From: Natronospirillum sp.
Lineage (GTDB): Bacteria; Pseudomonadota; Gammaproteobacteria; Pseudomonadales; Natronospirillaceae
Length of the DNA stretch: 59,570 bases
Assembly: GCF_022565775.1 (NCBI RefSeq)
Contig: NZ_JAIUMC010000010.1
Location: forward strand, 1-59,570
Reading direction: 5' to 3'
A program made the position numbers and the translations under genes. This document shows positions 37,260-46,262 of the stretch, piece by piece (the stretch's first letter is position 1; every line of letters begins with the position of its first letter). A model generated the notes under the pieces. That model made no database searches. It was not told the DNA's origin and worked only from the letters and a program-made list of their open reading frames with translations.

Positions 37260-39584
37260 ATGCAACTGAGTAACCACCTGCAGACCGATACGGGCTGGGA
37301 GTTCTACGAGCGAACTTTCGACCCGGAGCAGATCGTCACGACGGGCAGCAACTTCATGGTCGGCAATGGCTATATGGGTTATCGGGGTACCTTTGCCGAG
37401 TGGGATGCCGAGCACTATGTGGCCTGTGTGGTCACCGACACCTGGGATACTGCGGAGCCTGGGCGGCTGACCGAGTTGTGCAATGTGCCGAATCCTTTGT
37501 ATTTCCAGGTGCGGGTCAATGGCGAAACCCTGTCGGCTTTCTCCGGCAAGACGCTGGCTTACGAGCGTGCCATGGATCTGCGTTGCGGTCTCTTTTCGCG
37601 CCGATCTACCTGGCAGGGGCGCGATGGTGGACCGGTCACGATAGAGGAGGAAAAGTTCGCCTCCTATGACGATATTCATCTGCTGGTCATGCGCTACCGC
37701 CTGACCGTTGAAGAGGACGCGGAAATCAGTGTGCTGACCGGGATTGATGGCCGCGTCTGGAGTATCAGTGGCGAGCATTTCCGCTCACAGGAAGCACATA
37801 CACTGGGCGACACGGCAGACCTGATCGCGATGGATGTGCGCACAGTAGAGTACGACACCCTGATTCGGGTGGCTGAGGACATGACCGTGCAGGGCAGTGT
37901 GCCTGTGCATACGACACTGCGTCAGGTCGAGCGCCGTGTGCTGCGTGAGATGACCTTTCAACTGCGCGCCGGAGACAGCCTGGTGTTTGAGAAGTACGCC
38001 AGCATTCAGCACAGCAATGGCGTGACAGACCCGCAGGCCGGCGCAGTTGCGACTGTCGAGCGTGCACGGAATACCGGTTTTGATGCCTTGCTGGCCGCGC
38101 ATCGAAGTTGCTGGGAGCGCATTTGGGCGGTCAGCGATATACAGATCGAGGGCGATCTGGAGAGCCAGTTGCTGGCCCGCTTCAATGTATTTCACAACAT
38201 CATACACACGCCGTCACATGCACGGCTGCCCGTCGGGGCGCGGGGGCTGTCGTGTCAGGTGTATCAGGGAGCGGCCTTCTGGGACCAGGAGACCTTCAAC
38301 CTGCCCATGTATCTGTATACTCAGCCGGAGCTGGCGCGGCGCATACTGGAGTACCGCTACGACACGCTGGACGGTGCCCGACGCAAGGCCGAGAGGCTGG
38401 GTTATCAGGGGGCCTACTATGCCTGGACCAGTGGCAAGACGGGTGACGAGCTGTTTCCCGATTTTTTCTTTACCGATGTGCTGACCGGGCGGCCGATCCG
38501 CAATCATTTCAACTGCTGGCAGATTCACATTTCGCCGGACATCACCTATGCCCTTTGGCTGTATTACGAAGCCACTGGCGACTGGGACTTTATCGAGCGC
38601 TGCGGCGCCGAAATGGCCTTCGAGATCGCCCGCTTCCTGGGGTCCCGGGTTCATCTGCGGGTCGACCTTGACCGGTACGAGCTGATCCGCCTGCTGGGGC
38701 CGGACGAGTATCATGAGAATGTGGACAACAACGCCTATACCCTCTATCTGAGCCATTTTGCGCTGGACAAGGCGTTGACGCTGTATCGGCAGATGACAGA
38801 GCGTTCACCGCAACGGCTGACTGAATTGCGTGCGGCCATTGACCTGACCGATCAGGAGGTCGACTACTGGCAGGACATCCTTAATCGCCTCTACCTGCCC
38901 AAGCCAGATTCGGAAACGCTGCTGATAGAGCAGTTTGACGGCTTCTTTAACCTGGAAGACATTACGCCAGACACGCTGCGCGAGCGGTTGATCGATCCCA
39001 GTGAGTACTGGGGCTGGCCCAACGGTATTGCCGTGCACGCACAGGTGCTCAAGCAGGCTGACCTGCTGCAGTTGTTCGCGCTGGTGGATGACTTCTCGCC
39101 CGAGGTGCTGCGCGCCAACTACGGCTACTATGAGCCCCGCACCGAGCACGGCTCGTCACTGAGCCCGTCGGTACATGCACTGATTGCCACCAAGGCGGGC
39201 CTGCAGGATGAGGCCTGGCGGTATTTCAAGGAGGCCGCAACCATTGACCTGTACAGCCGCAGCAAGAAGGTGATGAGCGGCGGATCGTTTCTGGGCGGCA
39301 TTCATACGGCCGCCTGTGGCGGCATCTGGCAGGTGATCGTGCGCGGTTTTTCCGGCTTCGAGATCCATGACAATACGTTGCATTTTCAGCCCCACTTGCC
39401 AACACCCTGGCAGCGGCTCAGGTTCCCGCTGACGTACCGGGACAACCATCTCTGGGTTACCCTGGATGACGAGGGGCTGGTGGTCGAGGCGCAGGAGCGC
39501 AACCCGGGTACGGTAAACGTGGCCCTGGATCAACGCACTCTGGCGGTTGCGCCGGGCAAGACCGTTCGCCTGGCCACGGTCTGA
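37260..39584 (+). CDS. Glycoside hydrolase family 65 disaccharide phosphorylase
   Basis: Family 65 enzyme, probably an inverting phosphorylase of an alpha-linked glucose disaccharide (maltose, kojibiose, nigerose or trehalose). ATG 37260 has GGAG 6 nt upstream and gives 774 residues, typical for GH65. The fold order is visible: N-terminal beta-sandwich (GSNFMVGNGYMGYRGTFAE), (alpha/alpha)6 barrel with VYQGAAFWDQETFNLPM, and the general acid Glu483 in GPDEYHENVDNNAYT. The phosphate loop is near HGSSLSPSVHA. No transporter or beta-phosphoglucomutase is adjacent, so the substrate cannot be told from context. Confidence 0.88.
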   Translation: MQLSNHLQTDTGWEFYERTFDPEQIVTTGSNFMVGNGYMGYRGTFAEWDAEHYVACVVTDTWDTAEPGRLTELCNVPNPLYFQVRVNGETLSAFSGKTLAYERAMDLRCGLFSRRSTWQGRDGGPVTIEEEKFASYDDIHLLVMRYRLTVEEDAEISVLTGIDGRVWSISGEHFRSQEAHTLGDTADLIAMDVRTVEYDTLIRVAEDMTVQGSVPVHTTLRQVERRVLREMTFQLRAGDSLVFEKYASIQHSNGVTDPQAGAVATVERARNTGFDALLAAHRSCWERIWAVSDIQIEGDLESQLLARFNVFHNIIHTPSHARLPVGARGLSCQVYQGAAFWDQETFNLPMYLYTQPELARRILEYRYDTLDGARRKAERLGYQGAYYAWTSGKTGDELFPDFFFTDVLTGRPIRNHFNCWQIHISPDITYALWLYYEATGDWDFIERCGAEMAFEIARFLGSRVHLRVDLDRYELIRLLGPDEYHENVDNNAYTLYLSHFALDKALTLYRQMTERSPQRLTELRAAIDLTDQEVDYWQDILNRLYLPKPDSETLLIEQFDGFFNLEDITPDTLRERLIDPSEYWGWPNGIAVHAQVLKQADLLQLFALVDDFSPEVLRANYGYYEPRTEHGSSLSPSVHALIATKAGLQDEAWRYFKEAATIDLYSRSKKVMSGGSFLGGIHTAACGGIWQVIVRGFSGFEIHDNTLHFQPHLPTPWQRLRFPLTYRDNHLWVTLDDEGLVVEAQERNPGTVNVALDQRTLAVAPGKTVRLATV

Positions 39585-39587
39585 CAC

Positions 39588-40520
39588 TCAGGTGGCGTTG
39601 ATAAAGCGCTGGCGAATGCTGTCGTTGATGGTGGCCACCGGTACGATGATGCCGATCTCCAGCGCATCGCCAAAATCGGCATCGAATACGGTTTCTCCGC
39701 ACCAGATGCCGTTGGACAGCGCCATATAGGACTGCATCACCGGTGGGATCTTTTCGCCCTGCTCGGCGAGCAGTGAGCGCAGGTACTGGATACGGTTTTC
39801 CGGTGTGTCCTCCTGTCCCGGCTCGACAGCCGTCAGGTCCGATGTCGACAGTGCCGGCACATGGCGCAGCCCGTCGCGGGCCCTGAGCAGTGTTTCCTGC
39901 GGTCGATAATGCTTCTCCAGCCAGGCAATCAGCAGGTCGCGTCCGGTCAGGTCCATGGTTTCATACAGTGATACGTTGCCAAAGAAATAGGCCACCGATG
40001 TATAGCGTCGCAACAGGGCACCCAACCCGGCCCAGACGGCAAAGAAGCCCATGCTCTGGCGCCTTGCCGCGCGATTGACCACGGAGCGTCCAAGCTCGAT
40101 GCAGTAGGGCAGCAACTCGGCACGAAAGCGGTCGCTGTAATCGAACAGGGTGCTGGTGCGCAACTGGGCATCACCATGGGTGGTGGCCCGCTCGCCCAAC
40201 TGAAAGCGATACATGGCGACAATTTCCCGGTTGTCCGGGTCCCAGGCCAGCAACTGGCCATAGCAGCCATCCCCCCGATCCAGCCGATCCAGGTCAATAT
40301 CCACACCCCGGCCCGCGCCGGCAGACTGGAAGCCCAGCTCGCGCAGTCGGCCGATTGCCAGCAGGGTCTGCGGGCACTCGTCGCCAAAGAAACAATGGAT
40401 CTGCAGGGTGCGCAGGGTGGTCAGGGGGGGCCGGCGGTCCAGTTCGGCCGCAACGTCAAACGCCGGTGGCATGAAGGGGTCTTGCTGATGCCTGATGTCA
40501 TGGGCAATGGATGTAGTCAT
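39588..40520 (-). CDS. OlsB-like GNAT N-acyltransferase
   Basis: A 310-residue acyltransferase of the hemolysin-like/OlsB GNAT type. The core reads LLAWDPDNREIVAMYRFQLG, LPYCIELGRSVVNRAARRQS and AVWAGLGALLRRY with AYFFGNVSLYETMD. Such enzymes N-acylate amino acids such as ornithine from acyl-ACP. It overlaps the upstream PlsC-like gene by four bases (ATGA), so the two are coupled. Making ornithine-type lipids is an inference; the acceptor cannot be read from sequence. Confidence 0.78.
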   Translation of the reverse strand: MTTSIAHDIRHQQDPFMPPAFDVAAELDRRPPLTTLRTLQIHCFFGDECPQTLLAIGRLRELGFQSAGAGRGVDIDLDRLDRGDGCYGQLLAWDPDNREIVAMYRFQLGERATTHGDAQLRTSTLFDYSDRFRAELLPYCIELGRSVVNRAARRQSMGFFAVWAGLGALLRRYTSVAYFFGNVSLYETMDLTGRDLLIAWLEKHYRPQETLLRARDGLRHVPALSTSDLTAVEPGQEDTPENRIQYLRSLLAEQGEKIPPVMQSYMALSNGIWCGETVFDADFGDALEIGIIVPVATINDSIRQRFINAT

Positions 40521-42010
40521 ACCGGAACCTCTCCCGTAATGGCGGCGGTAGGGGGGTGAAGTTGGCAGCGCAGCTGCTCTGCGAACAACTCATATTGATC
40601 GCGCAGTGCTTTCAAGCGTTCGTCGTCGCGCGCGCCCATCTGCTCCAGTTCACTTACCGATACCGGTTTGCCGGCGGCCAGCACAAAATGGCGACAGGGC
40701 GGGTTCATGAAATCCCGGGCCAGCAGCAACATTTCCAGATTCAGCTTGATACCGAAGCGCTGGCGCAGGGCCGCAACCCGGTTGAACACCCTGGAATGGT
40801 GTCCCTCGATATGCAGCGGCACCAGCGGTCGCTCAAACTGGCGGGCCAGGGTGACCGGCATTTTTTGCCAGGGGGCATCCACGATTCGGCCCTCCTGTGT
40901 GCGTCCGGTGCGGCCGGCCGGAAAAATCAGCAGTGCGTCGTCACTTGCGAACGCCTCTTTGACGTTCAGGGTTGAACTGCGTGCCTGACGGTAGCGGTCG
41001 ACGGGTACCAGGAAGGGGCGCAAGTGCGGCACGGACAACAGGGCATCGGTCACGACAACGCGCAGCCGAGGATAGTACTGCAGCAGCCAGGCGAGCAGCA
41101 GGACCCCGTCGTACCCACCGGTCGGGTGGTTGGCGATAAAAACCGGGCGTTCCGCCGGCTGGGGCAGGGCGCAGGACCGGGGGTGCAGGCTGGCCCGCAC
41201 GCCCAGCCTGTTCAGAACCCGGTCGGAAAACTGGTAACTCGGTACATCACGCAGGTCCCAAAGTCCCTCGTTCATTACCTTCTCACGCGCTATCCAGCGC
41301 AGCAGCGGCGGCACAAGTGCCGGCAGGCTGCGGTAAAGTCCGGGGTTCTTTTCTTCGAACAGACCGCAGACATCAATGGGCCCGGGTTCGAAGCGAGGTG
41401 CCTTCGCCCCCTGCAGGATCTGGGGCTGGGGAAGCGTCAGCGATAACGGGTGCTCGGTGCATTGGCCGTTCTTGTGCGTTGTCATGGTTGCCGTGCCGCC
41501 GTTGACCTGCAGCGCCAGGCTGTCTTTATTTCGGCGGAATTGCGACCAGTACGCCAGACCGGCCATTGAAGCAGTGGCACCGGGTGTCTTCAGCGGCGGC
41601 GAAGGCGCAATGATCTGGCGCAGAGCCTGTCCGTTCCAATGCCAGAGCACGGGCGGGCGCAACCCCTGAAATACCAGCAGAGACCAGGGTGGCTGTCCGT
41701 GCAGGTCCCTGTGCTGCAAGCAGTCTGCTACTTGGGCCAGGTCGGAGGTGGACGAGAGGCTGACCAACAGATCTGTGCCCGTTGTTTGATCTGCTGTCTC
41801 GGGAGTGTGCCGGTCCCGATCAACGACGCACATCAGCAGGCCGAAGGTCATGCCGGCGTGCGTGGTCAGCAGTTGCGCCTGCCCATCGGCCGTGCAGCCG
41901 AAGAGCCCGTGCTGCTGCGCCTTACCTGCAGCTCCAGTCGTTGCCGAATCGCGGCTGCTCAGCTTCAGGCTCAGGCGATTTGCCTCCAGTTGCCAGGTCA
42001 GGGCGTCCAC
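40517..42010 (-). CDS. PlsC-like acyltransferase with an unassigned N-terminal domain
   Basis: A 497-residue protein. The C-terminal part (about residues 290-497) is an AGPAT/PlsC acyltransferase: HPTGGYDGVLLLAWLL gives an NHPTGGYD version of the HX4D motif (NH-x4-D), then LLIFPAGRTGRT as the substrate block. The first 190 residues fit no domain I am sure of; a WHWNGQALRQI-type stretch weakly recalls NRDE/TANGO2-like proteins. GTG 42010 abuts the upstream stop with GGAG 8 nt away. The C-terminal end overlaps the GNAT gene. Confidence 0.78.
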   Translation of the reverse strand: MDALTWQLEANRLSLKLSSRDSATTGAAGKAQQHGLFGCTADGQAQLLTTHAGMTFGLLMCVVDRDRHTPETADQTTGTDLLVSLSSTSDLAQVADCLQHRDLHGQPPWSLLVFQGLRPPVLWHWNGQALRQIIAPSPPLKTPGATASMAGLAYWSQFRRNKDSLALQVNGGTATMTTHKNGQCTEHPLSLTLPQPQILQGAKAPRFEPGPIDVCGLFEEKNPGLYRSLPALVPPLLRWIAREKVMNEGLWDLRDVPSYQFSDRVLNRLGVRASLHPRSCALPQPAERPVFIANHPTGGYDGVLLLAWLLQYYPRLRVVVTDALLSVPHLRPFLVPVDRYRQARSSTLNVKEAFASDDALLIFPAGRTGRTQEGRIVDAPWQKMPVTLARQFERPLVPLHIEGHHSRVFNRVAALRQRFGIKLNLEMLLLARDFMNPPCRHFVLAAGKPVSVSELEQMGARDDERLKALRDQYELFAEQLRCQLHPPTAAITGEVPV

Positions 42011-42583
42011 TCAACGGGCTCCGCAGTTCAAGGGCGGGGCCATCCCTGCCCAGTGGCGCAGCGTCGAGGGATGAACACCAAAGGAGTCCGGAAGCCTGAC
42101 CTTGAGTTTCCCGGCCAGCGGCTTGATCAGCGCCATGTGGTGCACCGTGTGGCTGGACAGAAAGACCAGCTCGCGCAGCGCACAGGTGGGGACCTCCACA
42201 ATGCTTGTTGCCGGTTCGCCGGAGCCGGGATCAGCCGCCATGGGATAGCACATCCTGAGGGGGTGCTGCAGGCACTTTTCCGGCAACTGATCCAACTCAT
42301 CCACGAGCGCATCGATGACCTGCAGTGCCTTGTCGGGTTCTGTTTCCAGAGCAGGGTCCCGTTGCCGGGTTTCATAGTCCAGCGAGAAGTCGGCAGGGGC
42401 TTCCACAGCCGCCAGAAAAGCCGCGTAATGATCGGTGATGTGGCGCAGATGCCGACCGATGGACTGTCTGCCGTCGGCTGCCAGCGCGTAGTGCGTCCGC
42501 GGAATGCGGTCCAACAGGCCTGCCAGTTGCACCAGCAGGCTCTTGTTCTCTGCCACCAGATCTTTCAGGTGGGCTGAAGCCAT
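42011..42583 (-). CDS. DinB-like metal-binding helical protein
   Basis: A 190-residue protein with the DinB/YfiT pattern: an early SIGRHLRHITDHYAAFLAA helix and a late ELVFLSSHTVHHMALI helix supply histidines of the usual metal site. ATG 42583 is preceded by AAGGAG at 8 nt. It is the first gene of a three-gene unit with the two acyltransferases (stop and next start touch). DinB-fold proteins include thiol-dependent transferases; the activity is unknown. Confidence 0.75.
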   Translation of the reverse strand: MASAHLKDLVAENKSLLVQLAGLLDRIPRTHYALAADGRQSIGRHLRHITDHYAAFLAAVEAPADFSLDYETRQRDPALETEPDKALQVIDALVDELDQLPEKCLQHPLRMCYPMAADPGSGEPATSIVEVPTCALRELVFLSSHTVHHMALIKPLAGKLKVRLPDSFGVHPSTLRHWAGMAPPLNCGAR

Positions 42584-43026
42584 ATGGTCTGCTCCTTCGG
42601 TTTCCACCAGACAGGCCCGGGGCCAGCCCGGACAGACTCTGGATATTGAAGTGAATGTTAATTGCGGGGTATGACACACCGGTTACGCAAAAGTTCACCC
42701 GTCGGCAATGTGTCTTACATGCCAGGGCTTCAGTTGTCTGTAATGGAGTGTAAAAACAAATAGATTACTTTGCTTTGGCAGCCTCTGGACTAAACTCATT
42801 ACAGGAGGCCCCGGCAGGGGTCGTCCTGAAGGCAGCAAGGATGGAGGTACACATCACACTCTGATGACCTCGCCAACAGTCGGTTGCCGATCGTCTTCCG
42901 CGAGAGCGGATGCAGCGTCTGAGTCAGGGATTGTTGCGTGCCTCCTTCAGGTTGGTTTGGTACTGCACCCGCAGTCTTGGCCAATCCATGCCCACACTAT
43001 TTGGTCAGGTCAATTCAGGGGTTCGT
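42584..43026 (+). other. 443-bp gene-free leader upstream of prkA
   Basis: No credible gene lies here. It holds a TTGGCA (42775-42780) weakly paired with an ATTACA 17 nt on, two adjacent small hairpins near 42807-42845 (CCCC-GGCA-GGGG and GTCCT/AGGAT), several GGA-rich spots, and a sigma54-type GG-N10-GC element near 42959. The prkA open frame extends into this region without a start codon supported by a ribosome site. Confidence 0.5.
42957..42974 (+). promoter_or_regulatory. Candidate sigma54 promoter for prkA
   Basis: TTGGTACTGCACCCGCAG has the invariant GG (42959-42960) and GC (42971-42972) with exactly ten bases between, and TGG and AC of the -24 box. The -12 part is weaker (CCGC rather than TTGC). 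A start about 12 nt downstream would leave a leader of some 43 nt before ATG 43027. E. coli yeaGH is sigma54/NtrC-dependent, which makes this plausible but unproven. Confidence 0.35.
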
Positions 43027-44949
43027 ATGGATATCTTCAACCATTTCAAAAGCCGTTATGAGGCAAGAAAGTACGAAGAGTATTCTTTGCAGGAGTATCT
43101 GGAGTTCTGCAAGGATGATCCTATGGCCTACTCGACGGCGCCCGAGCGCATGCTCAAGGCCATCGGTGAACCGGAGGTAATTGATACCTCCCGGGATGCG
43201 CGCCTGAGCCGCATCTTCAGTAACAAGGTGATCAAGCGCTATCCCTCGTTCGATGACTTCTACGGCATGGAAGAGCCTATCGAACAGGTCGTCAGCTACT
43301 TCAAGCATGCGGCCCAGGGCCTGGAAGAAAAGAAACAGATTCTCTATCTGCTGGGCCCGGTCGGGGGCGGCAAGTCGTCTCTGGCGGAGCGGCTGAAGTC
43401 GCTGATGCAGCAGGTGCCTTTCTACGCCATCAAGGGTTCCCCGGTATTTGAAAGCCCGCTCAACCTCTTTGACCCCCTGGAGGATGCGGAGCTGCTTGAG
43501 GAGCGCTACGGCATTCCACCACGCTATGTGCGCGGCATCATGTCGCCATGGGCAATCAAGCGCCTGCACGAGTACGGGGGTGACATCAGCCAGTTCAGGG
43601 TAGTCAAACTCTTCCCGTCGATTGTCGATCAGGTGGCCATTGCCAAGACCGAGCCGGGTGACGAGAACAACCAGGATATCTCTTCTCTGGTGGGTAAGGT
43701 GGACATCCGCCAACTGGAAGAATTTCCCCAACATGACCCGGATGCCTACAGCTTCTCCGGTGCACTGTGCAAGGCCAACCAGGGCCTGATGGAATTCGTG
43801 GAGATGTTCAAGGCACCTTTGAAGGTGCTGCATCCGCTGCTCACGGCAACCCAGGAAGGCAACTACAACGCCACCGAGGGCATGTCAGCCATCCCGTTCA
43901 ACGGCACCATCATGGCGCACTCCAATGAATCCGAGTGGCAGACTTTCAAGAACAACCGGAACAATGAGGCCTTCCTGGACCGCATCTATATCGTCAAGGT
44001 GCCCTATTGCCTGCGGGTAACAGAAGAAGTGCAGATCTATCGCAAATTGCTGGAGCACTCCTCTCTGCGTCAGGCGCCCTGTGCGCCGGACACGTTGCGC
44101 ATGCTGTCGCAGTTCAGCGTCTTGTCGCGACTGAAGGAACCCGAAAACTCCAGTATCTACAGCAAGATGCGCGTCTATGATGGTGAAAGCCTGAAAGACA
44201 CCGATCCCAAGGCCAAATCGATCCAGGAGTACAAGGACTCAGCCGGTGTCGACGAAGGCATGACCGGTCTCTCGACCCGCTTTGCCTTCAAGATTCTGTC
44301 CAAGGTCTTCAACTTTGATGCTTCCGAAGTGGCCGCCAACCCGGTGCATCTGCTCTATGTGCTGGAAGAGCAGATTGAACAGGCGCAGTTCCCGCAAGAG
44401 GTCCATGAGCGGTATATCGGCTATCTGAAGGAGTACCTGGCACCGGACTATGTCGACTTTATCGGCAAGGAGATCCAGACCGCGTACCTGGAGTCCTACT
44501 CTGAATACGGTCAGAACATCTTCGACCGCTACGTGACCTATGCCGACTTCTGGATTCAGGATCAGGAATACCGCGACCCGGAGACCGGCGAGATGCTGGA
44601 TCGACAGGCGCTGAACGAAGAGCTGGAGAAAACCGAGAAGCCGGCGGGCATCAGCAACCCGAAAGATTTCCGCAATGAAATCGTGAACTTTGTCTTGCGG
44701 GCTCGGGCCAACAACAACGGTCAGAACCCGAACTGGCAGAGTTACGAAAAGCTGCGGGCCGTGATCGAGAAGAAGATGTTCTCCAACACGGAAGATCTGT
44801 TGCCCGTTATTTCCTTCAATCCGAAATCTTCGAAAGAGGATCAAAAGAAGCACAAGGACTTCGTTGACCGCATGGTCGACCGGGGCTATACCGAGAAACA
44901 GGTACGGTTGCTGTCTGAATGGTACCTGCGCGTGCGCAAGTACCAGTAG
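43027..44949 (+). CDS. prkA: PrkA-family AAA+ serine protein kinase (YeaG-like)
   Basis: AAA+ ATPase with a protein-kinase-like C-terminal part, involved in stationary-phase and stress adaptation. ATG 43027 gives 640 residues (MDIFNHFKSRYEARK), the usual family start. Walker A is GPVGGGKSS with Lys116; downstream blocks such as PFNGTIMAHSNESEWQTFKN and DRIYIVKVPYCLRVTEEVQ are strongly conserved in the family. First gene of prkA-yeaH-spoVR. Confidence 0.95.
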   Translation: MDIFNHFKSRYEARKYEEYSLQEYLEFCKDDPMAYSTAPERMLKAIGEPEVIDTSRDARLSRIFSNKVIKRYPSFDDFYGMEEPIEQVVSYFKHAAQGLEEKKQILYLLGPVGGGKSSLAERLKSLMQQVPFYAIKGSPVFESPLNLFDPLEDAELLEERYGIPPRYVRGIMSPWAIKRLHEYGGDISQFRVVKLFPSIVDQVAIAKTEPGDENNQDISSLVGKVDIRQLEEFPQHDPDAYSFSGALCKANQGLMEFVEMFKAPLKVLHPLLTATQEGNYNATEGMSAIPFNGTIMAHSNESEWQTFKNNRNNEAFLDRIYIVKVPYCLRVTEEVQIYRKLLEHSSLRQAPCAPDTLRMLSQFSVLSRLKEPENSSIYSKMRVYDGESLKDTDPKAKSIQEYKDSAGVDEGMTGLSTRFAFKILSKVFNFDASEVAANPVHLLYVLEEQIEQAQFPQEVHERYIGYLKEYLAPDYVDFIGKEIQTAYLESYSEYGQNIFDRYVTYADFWIQDQEYRDPETGEMLDRQALNEELEKTEKPAGISNPKDFRNEIVNFVLRARANNNGQNPNWQSYEKLRAVIEKKMFSNTEDLLPVISFNPKSSKEDQKKHKDFVDRMVDRGYTEKQVRLLSEWYLRVRKYQ

Positions 44950-44987
44950 GGCACTGTCACACTGATTGAGGTTATCAAGGGGACGTC

Positions 44988-46262
44988 ATGATCAACAGTT
45001 ACGTGATTGATCGCAGGCTGAATGGCAAGAACAAAAGTGCCGTCAACCGTCGGCGTTTCCTTGAACGGTATCGCCGGCATGTCAAGGCGGCGGTCAATGA
45101 TGCCGTCAACAAGCGCTCCATTACCGACATGGAGAAAGGGGAGTCGATCAGTATCCCCAGCAAGGATCTGCATGAGCCCGTCGTCGGCCATGGCCAGGGT
45201 GGCAACCGCGAGATGGTGCATCCGGGCAACAAGGAGTTTGTGGAAGGTGACCGCATCCGTAAACCGCAATCCGGGCAGGGGAAAGGCAAGGGCAACCAGG
45301 CCAGCAAGGATGGTGAAGGACTGGATGACTTTACCTTCTACATCAGTCAGGACGAGTTCCTCGAGTTCCTGTTTGACGATCTGGCGCTGCCCAACATGGT
45401 GCGCAAGGATCTGAAAAAATCACAGGAGTTCGAGCGCCATCGGGCCGGTTACAGCACCGAGGGTGTGCCGGCCAATATCAACGTCGTGCGCTCGCTGAAA
45501 AATGCCCACGCGCGCCGCATCGCACTGGGTGGCAAGAAACGCCGCCGGGTGCGCGAGATAGAAGAGCAACTGGCGCGCATGAAGGGCACCAGCGAGACCA
45601 CCGAGCGCAAACGCAGCAAACTGGAAGCCGAGATGGCCGAGTTGAAGCTGAAGCTGCGCAAGTTGCCGTTCATCGACGATTTCGATCTGCGCTACAACCG
45701 GCACGAAAAGCATCCGGTGCCCTCGAGCGCCGCTGTGATGTTCTGCCTGATGGACGTCTCCGGCTCCATGACGCAGAACACCAAAGACATTGCCAAGCGG
45801 TTCTTTCTGCTGCTTTATCTGTTTCTGCGGCGCAATTATCAGACCATAGAAGTGGTGTTCATCCGCCACCACACCAGCGCCAAAGAGGTGGACGAAGAAG
45901 AGTTCTTCTACAGCCGGGAGACCGGCGGCACCATCGTATCGTCGGCATTGCGCCTGATGCAGGACATCATGAAAGAGCGCTATCCCACCTCCGCCTGGAA
46001 CGTCTATGCCGCGCAGGCGTCGGATGGCGACAACTGGGGTGACGACTCACCCATCTGCCGCGATCTGCTGATGAACGAGATCATGCCCAAGGTGAATTAC
46101 TACTCCTACATAGAAATCAGCCCGCGTGATCATCAGGACCTCTGGTATGCCTATGAAGACGTGAAGGCAGCCCATGAAGAAGGGTTTGCAATGGCGCAGA
46201 TTCTTGACCAGTCCGAAATCTATCCGGTGTTCCGGGAACTGTTCCAGAGGAGAGAAGCATGA
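44988..46262 (+). CDS. yeaH: YeaH/UPF0229 family protein with VWA-like domain
   Basis: A 424-residue partner of PrkA and SpoVR. The N-terminal part is basic with charged coils ([15 protein letters not shown]). The C-terminal half is a von Willebrand A-like domain with the MIDAS motif MDVSGSM. AAGGGGA lies before the ATG. Its stop overlaps the spoVR ATG, so expression is coupled. A metal-ion dependent binding role is inferred from the MIDAS residues. Confidence 0.93.
   Translation: MINSYVIDRRLNGKNKSAVNRRRFLERYRRHVKAAVNDAVNKRSITDMEKGESISIPSKDLHEPVVGHGQGGNREMVHPGNKEFVEGDRIRKPQSGQGKGKGNQASKDGEGLDDFTFYISQDEFLEFLFDDLALPNMVRKDLKKSQEFERHRAGYSTEGVPANINVVRSLKNAHARRIALGGKKRRRVREIEEQLARMKGTSETTERKRSKLEAEMAELKLKLRKLPFIDDFDLRYNRHEKHPVPSSAAVMFCLMDVSGSMTQNTKDIAKRFFLLLYLFLRRNYQTIEVVFIRHHTSAKEVDEEEFFYSRETGGTIVSSALRLMQDIMKERYPTSAWNVYAAQASDGDNWGDDSPICRDLLMNEIMPKVNYYSYIEISPRDHQDLWYAYEDVKAAHEEGFAMAQILDQSEIYPVFRELFQRREA

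Noticed and set aside
42805-42850. A stretch GTCCTGAAGGCAGCA upstream of prkA recalls the SRP RNA (4.5S) tip
   Set aside because: The 5' half of the conserved SRP core (CAGGTCC-GGAA-GG) is not matched, the tetraloop differs and no long closing stem of about 100 nt is visible.
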